This document shows, in pieces, positions 57,766-64,000 of a DNA stretch of 64,000 nucleotides. The translations under genes and the position numbers were made by a program. The stretch spans positions 62,001 through 126,000 of the forward strand of contig NZ_CP120997.1 in the NCBI RefSeq assembly GCF_030719295.1. Reading direction: 5' to 3'. The stretch's first letter is position 1, and every line of letters begins with the position of its first letter. The notes below the pieces were generated by a model. That model was not told the DNA's origin. It did no database searches and saw only the letters and a program-made list of their open reading frames with translations. The stretch comes from Streptomyces sp. Mut1 (GTDB lineage Bacteria; Actinomycetota; Actinomycetes; Streptomycetales; Streptomycetaceae).

Positions 57766-60057
57766 TCAGGCGGGCCGGGCCGGATGGAGCCAGTGGCGCC
57801 GAGTGCTCCAGCCGAGGAGGAGCCGGCCCTCCCCGGTGTCCGGGACGCCGCCGGCCACGGTCTGCCGCAGGCCGGTCAGGGCTGGTGCCAGCCGGGCCGA
57901 GACGTGGCCGGGGTGCCGGGCGGCCGCCTCGTCCAGGCGGCTGATCGCACGGGCCTGCGCCGCGGGGGCGCACAGCGAGAGGTGGAAGATCATCTGGCGC
58001 CAGGCGTATGCCGCGTCCTTGATCGTCGCCAGTGGGCGAGGGTTGCCGTGGACGCGGGCCGTCAGCTGGCACACGGTACGGAAGCAGGCGCCCGCGAGGT
58101 GCTCCCAGCCGGGCTCCGGCCTGATGCCGACGCGGCTGACCAGCGTGGCCAGGTTGTGCGTGGTGAGGATCTGCGCCTGCTCGATGACGCTGCCGCTCGC
58201 GGCCAGGGAGGAACCTCGGCTGCCAGGGATCTGCCCGGCCCGCTCGGTGCACAGCTTCGCGAAGTCCGGCGCGGTCCTGGTCCGTGCTCCGGCCGCCCGG
58301 GTGGCCGCGAGGTCGCGGACCGCGGCGTAGTCGATGCCGTAGTAGCGCGCGTACAGGGTGCCTTCGAGCAGCCCCGCCGCGACCCCGGCGGCAGCCAGGA
58401 ACTTGGGGGTGAAGGTGCCCATGAAGATATCGACGGCCAGTTCCTCGACGAACGGCGCGTCGGTCTCGGCCTGCCGTGCCAGCACGCCGAGTTCGCGGAT
58501 CAGGGGGTTGGGCAGGAGGGTCCCGGGGAAGGCCTGCACGGCCAGTTCGCCGAGTTCGCACAGGGCCGTTCGCGCGGGATGGCGGCCGTCGCCCGTCCGG
58601 TACGCGGCCGTCGCGCGCACCCACGGCAGCTCGTCGGCCCGCACCTGCCGGGCGAGGTCGAGCAGGAGCAGCGAGCGCCGGTTGCGGAAGGCCCGGTAGT
58701 GCGCGGCCATCAAGGTGCGCAGCGCCTCGTCCCGGTAGGACTGCGCGCCGGTCGACGCGACCAGTTGCGGGACGAGCTCGGCCAGGACCTCGGCGGAGGT
58801 GACGACCCCGCGTTCCACGAGGGTGGCGGGAGGAGCGCTCAGCGCGTTCTCGACCACGGTCCGGAGGGGAGCCGGGACCGCCGCCCCGGCGGGCAGTCCG
58901 GTGTGCCGCGCCTCGTCGGGTGACACCGCGGTGACCAGCGGCGCGGTGTCGGCCGCGCCGGTGTGCTGGGCGAGGGCCGACAGGCGGTGCAGGATCAGCT
59001 GGGCGAAGGCGTGGTGCGAGGGCTGGGCGGCCTGGGCCGCCTGCCGTACGCGTAGTTCGGTGTGCCGGGCGGAGCCGGGGCGGCCTCGTTTGCGGACCAT
59101 CGATTCCACGGCGTGCCGCAGCAGTCCGAGCTGCCGGGGCGCGAGCGGGCGGCCGACGACGGTCTCTTCGAGGGCGCCGCGCAGAATGCCCGCGTTCCCC
59201 TTCGGGTCGCGGTGGGCGGTGCACAGGGTGTGGGCCGCGGCGAGTTCGCGGTAGCGGCGCAGGAGGGCCGCGCCGCGTTCCCGCCAGGTGCCGTCGGGTG
59301 CCCGGTCCGCAACGGGGCCGGGTCCGGCTGTTTCCAGCCAGTGGGTGAGCAGTTCGTCGGCGAAGGGCTGCCAGACGGTGAGCGCCTCGCGCTGAGTCTC
59401 GATCGCGGTGTTGGGCCGGCGGCGGGCGAGCGTCGCGCCTGCCTCGGCGACCGTGCGGCGGTGGACCGCTCGGGCCGTGGGCGCCGGCAGGGCGGCGGGG
59501 CGGGGTGTGAAGCGCAGGCGGTCGGCGAAGGGGGCCAGGGTCTCGACGAGTTCGAGCGCACCGGGCGTGTCCTGGGCCCGCACCAGCCAGGCCACGGTCA
59601 GCAGGGCGCCCTCCTCGGGGACGGTGATCTCGTAGCGGCCGCTGTCGAGCAGCGCGTACAGCCGCGCGAGGCCCGCCTCGGTGAGGCAGTACGTGAACAG
59701 GGCCCGGCGCTCGGCGGGTACCCCGGCGTGGGCCGCGAGTTCGTGCTCGTACGGCTGGAGCGGGCCTCCGGCGCTCGGCTCGGAGGTGACGAATCCGCCC
59801 CTGACGACCTCCGGTGTCACCCAGGCGGGCAGCCCGGCGACGGGGGTGCGGGAGCCGATCGTCAGGGTGCCGTCCGCCATGCCGGCGAGCACGGCCCGCC
59901 AGCGGTCGGAGCGGTGGCCGGCGCGTTCGCGGGTGCCGGCGTCGTGGTGGGTGCGCGCGGTGAGGAAGGCGCGGGCCCGCATGGTTTCGGGATAGGCGGC
60001 GGATCCGTCGGCCCCCGCGGGGAACTCCCGCTCGGCGCGTGCGTGGTTGGCGTCCAT
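57766..60057 (-). CDS. Large hypothetical protein, alpha-helical, function unknown
   Basis: The 763-aa protein has no motif that I recognise. It appears largely helical and Ala/Leu/Arg-rich, without a signal peptide or membrane segments; 'RDEALRTLMAAHYRAFRNRRSLLLLDLARQVRADELPWVRATAAYRTGDGRHPARTALCELGELA' is typical. Its ATG lies 3 nt after the 3' end of a tRNA-like gene on the same strand, so it has no room for a ribosome-binding site outside the tRNA. After tRNA 3' processing the mRNA would be nearly leaderless. A cotranscribed tRNA-protein unit is therefore likely. Alternative starts further inside are possible. Confidence 0.5.
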   Translation of the reverse strand: MDANHARAEREFPAGADGSAAYPETMRARAFLTARTHHDAGTRERAGHRSDRWRAVLAGMADGTLTIGSRTPVAGLPAWVTPEVVRGGFVTSEPSAGGPLQPYEHELAAHAGVPAERRALFTYCLTEAGLARLYALLDSGRYEITVPEEGALLTVAWLVRAQDTPGALELVETLAPFADRLRFTPRPAALPAPTARAVHRRTVAEAGATLARRRPNTAIETQREALTVWQPFADELLTHWLETAGPGPVADRAPDGTWRERGAALLRRYRELAAAHTLCTAHRDPKGNAGILRGALEETVVGRPLAPRQLGLLRHAVESMVRKRGRPGSARHTELRVRQAAQAAQPSHHAFAQLILHRLSALAQHTGAADTAPLVTAVSPDEARHTGLPAGAAVPAPLRTVVENALSAPPATLVERGVVTSAEVLAELVPQLVASTGAQSYRDEALRTLMAAHYRAFRNRRSLLLLDLARQVRADELPWVRATAAYRTGDGRHPARTALCELGELAVQAFPGTLLPNPLIRELGVLARQAETDAPFVEELAVDIFMGTFTPKFLAAAGVAAGLLEGTLYARYYGIDYAAVRDLAATRAAGARTRTAPDFAKLCTERAGQIPGSRGSSLAASGSVIEQAQILTTHNLATLVSRVGIRPEPGWEHLAGACFRTVCQLTARVHGNPRPLATIKDAAYAWRQMIFHLSLCAPAAQARAISRLDEAAARHPGHVSARLAPALTGLRQTVAGGVPDTGEGRLLLGWSTRRHWLHPARPA

Positions 60058-60060
60058 AAG

Positions 60061-60132
60061 CCGACGTGGCAGGTTCTGCCCCTGCGCCCTCCGGGACCAG
60101 AGCCCGGTGCTCTGCTGCTGAGCTACACGCCG
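60061..60132 (-). tRNA. tRNA-Gln(CTG)-like gene with deviant T-loop
   Basis: Folding by eye gives a complete cloverleaf: a 7-bp acceptor (one G-T pair), D-stem GCTC/GAGC, anticodon stem CCGGG/CCCGG around the loop CTCTGGT, and T-stem GCAGG/CCTGC. The anticodon is CTG (60100-60098), reading CAG for Gln. The T-loop is GGCAGAA instead of TTCRANY, so the conserved T54, T55 and A58 are missing, and CCA is not encoded (CTT follows). It is either a tRNA pseudogene or a variant tRNA. The next base run after it starts the 763-aa gene at 60057. Confidence 0.6.
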
Positions 60133-60186
60133 ATGCCGTGAAGGCTAGACGCGGGGACGAAGATCGTACAAGCGTATTGCGTATTG

Positions 60187-60858
60187 CTATCCGCCTGGCC
60201 GGATCTCGCCGTCCGGGCCGAAGCGGTGGGGGGCGAGCGACGTCAGCAGGGCGGTGACCACGAGGTCGGTCGAGGCGGCCATGTCCACCGAGCCGGGCGC
60301 GAGCAGCCACTGCACCTGGAGTCCGTCCATGACGGCGATGACCGCGTTGGCGGCGTTCTCGGCCGTCTCCGTGTCCTCGTCGGGGAGTTCGCACGCCTCG
60401 CGGAGGGCGTCGGCGACGAACGCCCGCAGTCCGTCGTAACGGTCGCGGAAGTAGTCCTGGGCCGGGTGGTCGTCCGTCACGGACTCGGCCGACAGGACGG
60501 CGTAGAGGCGGACGATCCCTTCGCGCTCGGCGTTGCGCAGCGCGGTGTCGACCAGGTGGCGCAGGAAGGCGAGGCCCTGTGGGCGGCCGGCGCCCAGCTG
60601 CTCGATGCCCGACTGGTCGCGGAGTTCGAGGACGCTGGTGAGCAGGAGCGCCTTGGACCGGAAGTAGTGCAGGACACCGGCCTGGGTCAGGCCGGCCCGG
60701 TCGGCGATCTCGGCGAGCGAGGCGTTGTTGTAGCCGCGGGCGGCGAAGGTGTTCATCGCGATGTGCAGGATGTCCCGCTGCCGCTGCTGGGCTTCCGGGC
60801 TTCGGGGCGTGCGGGGCTTGGCCGTCCGGCCGGACCTGCCCGCTGACTGGTTGCTCAC
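60187..60858 (-). CDS. TetR-family transcriptional regulator
   Basis: The 223-aa protein has the TetR helix-turn-helix 'RDILHIAMNTFAARGYNNASLAEIADRAGLTQAGVLHYFRSKALLLTSVLE' followed by an all-helical ligand domain. Its GTG start sits opposite the GH30 gene, with an imperfect inverted repeat (60964-60985) between them, so it likely represses that gene and itself. The inducer is probably a sugar product of the GH30 enzyme, by context only. Confidence 0.85.
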   Translation of the reverse strand: MSNQSAGRSGRTAKPRTPRSPEAQQRQRDILHIAMNTFAARGYNNASLAEIADRAGLTQAGVLHYFRSKALLLTSVLELRDQSGIEQLGAGRPQGLAFLRHLVDTALRNAEREGIVRLYAVLSAESVTDDHPAQDYFRDRYDGLRAFVADALREACELPDEDTETAENAANAVIAVMDGLQVQWLLAPGSVDMAASTDLVVTALLTSLAPHRFGPDGEIRPGG

Positions 60859-60963
60859 CGGGCCAGCTTAGACCGGCGTCCACGCCGGGCGGGCGGTGCG
60901 TCCGGGGCGCTGACCAGGGAGCCGTCGCGGCCCCGGGCACCGGGCAGCAAAGCCGTACCGACT

Positions 60964-60985
60964 ACTTACTAACCACTTAGTGAGT
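60964..60985. promoter_or_regulatory. Inverted repeat between TetR and GH30 genes, candidate operator
   Basis: Arms ACTTACTAA and TTAGTGAGT (one mismatch per arm) are separated by 4 bp, 100 bp before the GH30 start and 105 bp before the TetR start. The sequence is AT-rich for this genome and fits a TetR operator over a promoter. Confidence 0.65.
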
Positions 60986-61085
60986 GTGCTTTCATGTCGC
61001 CGTCATCCCAAGGAGACACGCCCCGCAACGGCGCGAAGGGATGCGCCATGTCCTCCCCCCAGGTATGACCGAAGGAGAGCCGCAC

Positions 61086-62990
61086 ATGTCCCACAACAGT
61101 CCCCCGCGTCCCCGCGCACGCGCCGCCGGCGCCGCCCTGGCGATGGCCGTCGCGGCCATCGGCCTGGCCGGCAGCGGTACGGTCGCCCAGGCCGCCGATC
61201 CCACGGCCCAGGTATGGGTCACCACGCCCGACGGCGCGAAGAGACTTTCCGCCGAGGGCACCGTCGCCTTCACCGGCTCACCGCAGAGCGTCGACATCCG
61301 GGTCGACGGCAACAGCAAGGGCCAGCGGTTCACCGGGGCGGGCGCCTCGGTGACCGGTGCGTCGGCCCACCTCATCCAGAGCCTGCCGCAGGACAAGCGC
61401 GACGCGCTGATGACCTCGCTGTTCTCGGCCGGTGGCGACGGAATCGGGCTCAGCTATCTGCGCCAGCCGCTCGGCAGCAGCGACTTCAACGCCGACAGCA
61501 GCCTCTACACGTACGAGGACAGCCCCGGGTCCTTCTCCATCGACCGGGACAAGGCCGAGATCATCCCGGTCCTGAAGCAGGCCACCTCCGTCAACCCGGC
61601 GATCCGCTTCATGGGCACCCCCTGGACGCCGCCCGCCTGGATGAAGACGAACAACGCGCTCAACGGCGGCAGCCTCAAGCCCGAGAGCTATCAGGCGTAC
61701 GCCGACTACCTGGTCAAGGCGATCCAGGCGTACGGGCAGCAGGGCATCACGCTGACGGACCTCACCGTGCAGAACGAACCCGAGTTCGCCGCCAGTTATC
61801 CGTCGATGACCATGACCGCCTCCCAGCAGGCCGACTTCTTCAAGGTGCTCGACCCCGCCCTCACCGCGGCGGGCCTGCCCACGAACCTCCTGGCCTTCGA
61901 CCACAACTGGGACCACCCCGACTACCCGGTCGACGTGTTCAACGGGACACCGGGCATCAGCCGGGTGATCGGGGCCGCCTTCCACTGCTACGGCGGTGAT
62001 CCCTCCGCGCAGCAGCAGGTCGTCGACGCCGGGAAGCGGGTCTTCTTCACCGAGTGCTCCGGCACCGAGAGCGACAACCGGTCCACCACGTTCGCCGACA
62101 CCCTCAAGTGGCACGCCGAGAACCTCGTCGTGCAGAACATGCGCAACGGCGGCGAGACCGTCGTCGACTGGAACCTCGCCCTCGACCAGAACGGCGGCCC
62201 CCACCAGGGGGGGTGCGCGGACCGCTGCAACGGTGTCGTGGAGATCGCGAACGGCAACGTGACGCGCAACGCCGAGTACTACGTGCTCGGGCACGTCAGC
62301 AAGTTCGTCGAGCCCGGCGCCACCCGCATCGGCTCCACCAGCCAGGGCAACGGCGGCGTGGAGAACGTCGCCTTCCAGAACCCGGACGGCACCCGCGCCG
62401 CGTACGTCGTCAACACGGCCTCGGGCGCCCAGCAGTTCTCGCTGACCGACAACGGCAGGTCCCTCGTCTACACCCTGCCCGCGGGCGCGGTCGCCACCTT
62501 CGTGTGGAACGGCACCGACGGCGGGACCACCGATCCGCCCGGCGACAGCTCCATCGACTCGGCCGCCTGGTACCGGGTCAAGAACGGCAACAGCGGCGCC
62601 TGCCTCGACGCGGCCGACTGGGGTACCGCCGACGGTACCGCGCTCCAGCAGTGGAGCTGCGGCGACGGGGCCAACCAGAGCTGGCAGTTCCGGCCCGCGG
62701 GGGACGGCACCTACCAGGTCGTCAACCGGCACAACACCAAGGTCTGGGACGTCGACGGCGGCCCCGGCGCCACCGCCGCGGGCACCCGGGTGCACCTGTG
62801 GTCGTACGTGGGCGGCACCAACCAGCAGTGGAGCGCGGAGCCCTCCGGCGCGGCCGGCACGTACCGCTTCGTCGCCCGCAACAGCGGCAAGTGCCTGTCC
62901 GTGGACGGCGCGTCCACCGCCGATGGGGCCCGGCTGTCGCAGCAGCAGTGCGACGGATCGTCGGCCCAGACATTCTCGCTGGAGCACTGA
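61086..62990 (+). CDS. Secreted GH30 glycosidase with C-terminal ricin-type lectin domain
   Basis: The 634-aa precursor has a Sec signal ('RAAGAALAMAVAAIGLAGSGTVAQA-ADP'). The catalytic barrel shows 'RFTGAGASVTGASAHLIQSLPQDKRDALM', the acid/base Glu in 'LTVQNEPEFA', and the nucleophile Glu in 'VFFTECSGTE'; a beta-domain follows. A ricin B-like trefoil with 'GACLDAADWGTADGTALQQWSCGDGANQSWQF', two more repeats and a final 'QQQCDGSSAQTFSLEH' (QxW-type) ends the protein. GH30 enzymes of this type cleave beta-1,6-glucan or glucosylceramide-like substrates, and the lectin domain binds polysaccharide. The ATG has GGAG ten bases or so upstream. Confidence 0.88.
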   Translation: MSHNSPPRPRARAAGAALAMAVAAIGLAGSGTVAQAADPTAQVWVTTPDGAKRLSAEGTVAFTGSPQSVDIRVDGNSKGQRFTGAGASVTGASAHLIQSLPQDKRDALMTSLFSAGGDGIGLSYLRQPLGSSDFNADSSLYTYEDSPGSFSIDRDKAEIIPVLKQATSVNPAIRFMGTPWTPPAWMKTNNALNGGSLKPESYQAYADYLVKAIQAYGQQGITLTDLTVQNEPEFAASYPSMTMTASQQADFFKVLDPALTAAGLPTNLLAFDHNWDHPDYPVDVFNGTPGISRVIGAAFHCYGGDPSAQQQVVDAGKRVFFTECSGTESDNRSTTFADTLKWHAENLVVQNMRNGGETVVDWNLALDQNGGPHQGGCADRCNGVVEIANGNVTRNAEYYVLGHVSKFVEPGATRIGSTSQGNGGVENVAFQNPDGTRAAYVVNTASGAQQFSLTDNGRSLVYTLPAGAVATFVWNGTDGGTTDPPGDSSIDSAAWYRVKNGNSGACLDAADWGTADGTALQQWSCGDGANQSWQFRPAGDGTYQVVNRHNTKVWDVDGGPGATAAGTRVHLWSYVGGTNQQWSAEPSGAAGTYRFVARNSGKCLSVDGASTADGARLSQQQCDGSSAQTFSLEH

Positions 62991-63006
62991 CACCGCCGAG
63001 ACCACC

Positions 63007-63044
63007 GGCCCTTTCGCATCGCGCCCGCGCGGTGCGAAAGGGCC
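63007..63044. terminator. Hairpin terminator after the GH30 gene
   Basis: The arms GGCCCTTTCGCA and TGCGAAAGGGCC are exactly complementary over 12 bp with a GC-rich loop. It is located 17 bp after the GH30 stop and may serve the converging small gene as well. Confidence 0.8.
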
Positions 63045-63051
63045 TTGGCCG

Positions 63052-63339
63052 TCAGCCGAGGCCGCGGTGCCCTGCCCACATCTCACCGGCGCGGGCGGCG
63101 GCCGCGGCGACCAGGGCCGCCAGTTCGGGCCGGCCGGGCACCGGGAACGAGACGTACGCGCCCCGGCCGCCCTCCACCGGCCGGCCGTAGGCCTTCGCGG
63201 CGAGGTGACCGTCGGGGAGGAGCCGGACGTTGAGCGTGGTCAGCCGGAATGTCGTACCGCGACGGGTGTCCGTCCACCGGAGCGCCTCCGGGATGGTGAT
63301 GTTGACCGCCAACGCGCTTACCTCCACCTCGCTGCTCAT
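63052..63339 (-). CDS. Small hypothetical protein
   Basis: The 95-aa product has beta-rich 'FRLTTLNVRLLPDGHLAAKAYGRPVEGGRGAYVSFPVPG' and a C-terminal helix 'PELAALVAAAAARAGEMWAGH'. I do not recognise a family. The coding bias (G/C in third positions) and the ATG at 63339 support it as a real gene. It converges with the GH30 gene across the hairpin. Confidence 0.5.
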   Translation of the reverse strand: MSSEVEVSALAVNITIPEALRWTDTRRGTTFRLTTLNVRLLPDGHLAAKAYGRPVEGGRGAYVSFPVPGRPELAALVAAAAARAGEMWAGHRGLG

Positions 63340-63582
63340 GGACGGATGATCCCACGCGGGTCGGCGGCCTCTCCCGGAGAGGGGGCACGTCTTCGGCCGG
63401 TGGGCCCGTTCGCGCCGGGGCGCGCGGCGCATTGACTGTGCCGCACATGCTCCACAGGAGCTTCGCACGCCCTACCGGCGCCCATAACGCAGTGGAAATG
63501 ATGAGCACACCGGCACGTGAATCAGGTGATCCGCACCCCCCTGTCCTTCGGTCGGGCGGTGATGCGGCGGAAGGAGCCCACG

Positions 63583-64000
63583 GTGTTGCTTCTCATCTCT
63601 CCGGACAGCGTCGAAGAAGCCCTCGACTGCGCGAAGGCCGCGGAGTATCTCGACATCGTCGACGTGAAGAAGCCCGACGAAGGGTCGCTCGGCGCCAACT
63701 TTCCCTGGGTCATCAGAGAGATCCGTGACGCGGTCCCGGCAGCCAAACCGGTGTCCGCGACCGTGGGCGATGTCCCCTACAAGCCCGGCACGGTGGCTCA
63801 GGCGGCGCTCGGCGCCGTCGTCTCCGGAGCCACGTACATCAAGGTCGGCCTCTACGGGTGCACCACGCCCGATCAGGGCATCGAGGTCATGCGCGCGGTC
63901 GTCAGGGCCGTGAAGGACCACCGGCCCGAAGCGCTCGTCGTCGCCTCCGGGTATGCCGACGCCCACCGCGTCGGCTGCGTCAACCCGCTCGCCCTCCCCG
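63583..64000 (+). CDS. (5-formylfuran-3-yl)methyl phosphate synthase MfnB-like protein, N-terminal part
   Basis: The gene runs off the right edge; about 139 codons are seen. The sequence '[45 protein letters not shown]' and '[22 protein letters not shown]' matches the MfnB/DUF556 family; the catalytic lysines are in 'DVKKP' and 'YIKVGL'. In methanogens MfnB makes a furan phosphate from two glyceraldehyde-3-phosphates on the way to methanofuran. In actinomycetes the family is found with furan natural products. The GTG start is chosen because AAGGAG lies 6 nt upstream. Confidence 0.75.
   Translation, partial: MLLLISPDSVEEALDCAKAAEYLDIVDVKKPDEGSLGANFPWVIREIRDAVPAAKPVSATVGDVPYKPGTVAQAALGAVVSGATYIKVGLYGCTTPDQGIEVMRAVVRAVKDHRPEALVVASGYADAHRVGCVNPLALP

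Noticed and set aside
1..64000. CRISPR arrays, insertion sequences, rRNA genes, prophage genes
   Set aside because: No regularly spaced repeats, transposase, integrase or rRNA sequence was seen on reading.

Overview
The window is very GC-rich actinobacterial chromosome, with strong third-position G+C, GTG/TTG starts and ATGA/GTGA stop-start overlaps. The regulator set (a SARP with NB-ARC and TPR parts, a StrR-type ParB-domain regulator, a ScbR-type TetR), an ABC sugar importer without its own ATPase, and secreted GH43/GH30 enzymes all point to Streptomyces or a close relative. No replication, phage or transposon genes were seen.

Left edge (1-3018): the 3' end of a rhamnulokinase-type FGGY kinase, a MarR regulator, a GNAT acetyltransferase and two divergent SMI1/KNR4 (SUKH) proteins.

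Centre (about 3.08-37.85 kb): an unusual biosynthetic gene cluster. Arm 1 (minus strand, 10306 to 3077) encodes an HTTM-associated protein, a SAM methyltransferase, an HTTM (vitamin K carboxylase-like) membrane protein, a stand-alone AsnRS/AspRS-type class II synthetase core, a B12-binding radical SAM enzyme, an NAD-dependent epimerase/reductase and an aminoglycoside-phosphotransferase-fold kinase. A single plus-strand gene (10546-11670) encodes a degenerate AlaRS catalytic-core paralogue. Arm 2 (minus strand, 20838 to 11722) encodes a CHAT (caspase-fold) protein with a zinc ribbon, a P450, a second B12 radical SAM enzyme, a fold-III PLP decarboxylase and a complete second-type alanyl-tRNA synthetase. 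Arm 3 (minus strand, 33349 to 22085) encodes an MFS exporter, a T-C-A-T NRPS, a 2-isopropylmalate-synthase homologue, a C-T NRPS protein, an S66 LD-carboxypeptidase/MccF-like peptidase and a second CHAT paralogue that has lost its catalytic His. Three regulators are embedded: LuxR-type (21106), StrR/ParB-type (33591-34583) and a large SARP (34962). The StrR/SARP intergenic region holds three direct heptamers at exactly 11-bp period, the classical SARP-box geometry. I do not recognise a known product. The mix suggests a small peptide or amino-acid-derived antimetabolite, with aaRS-like proteins used for amide-bond chemistry and/or self-resistance.

Right part (37.9-64 kb): ordinary accessory chromosome. 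It carries a DUF5954 protein, NUDIX, secreted GH43, a frameshifted tatA, a TPR protein, an aldo/keto reductase, dhaK-dhaL, a HAD phosphatase and a TetR regulator. Next is a LacI-controlled sugar operon (binding protein, two permeases, GH130, Gfo/Idh/MocA, GH13, phosphomannomutase) preceded by two palindromic operators 32 bp apart. After it come an ADP-ribosylglycohydrolase remnant, a Tat-exported allene-oxide-cyclase-like protein, and a 763-aa unknown protein whose start lies 3 nt after a tRNA-Gln-like gene with a deviant T-loop. A TetR regulator divergent from a secreted GH30-ricin protein follows, then the start of an MfnB-type gene at the right edge.
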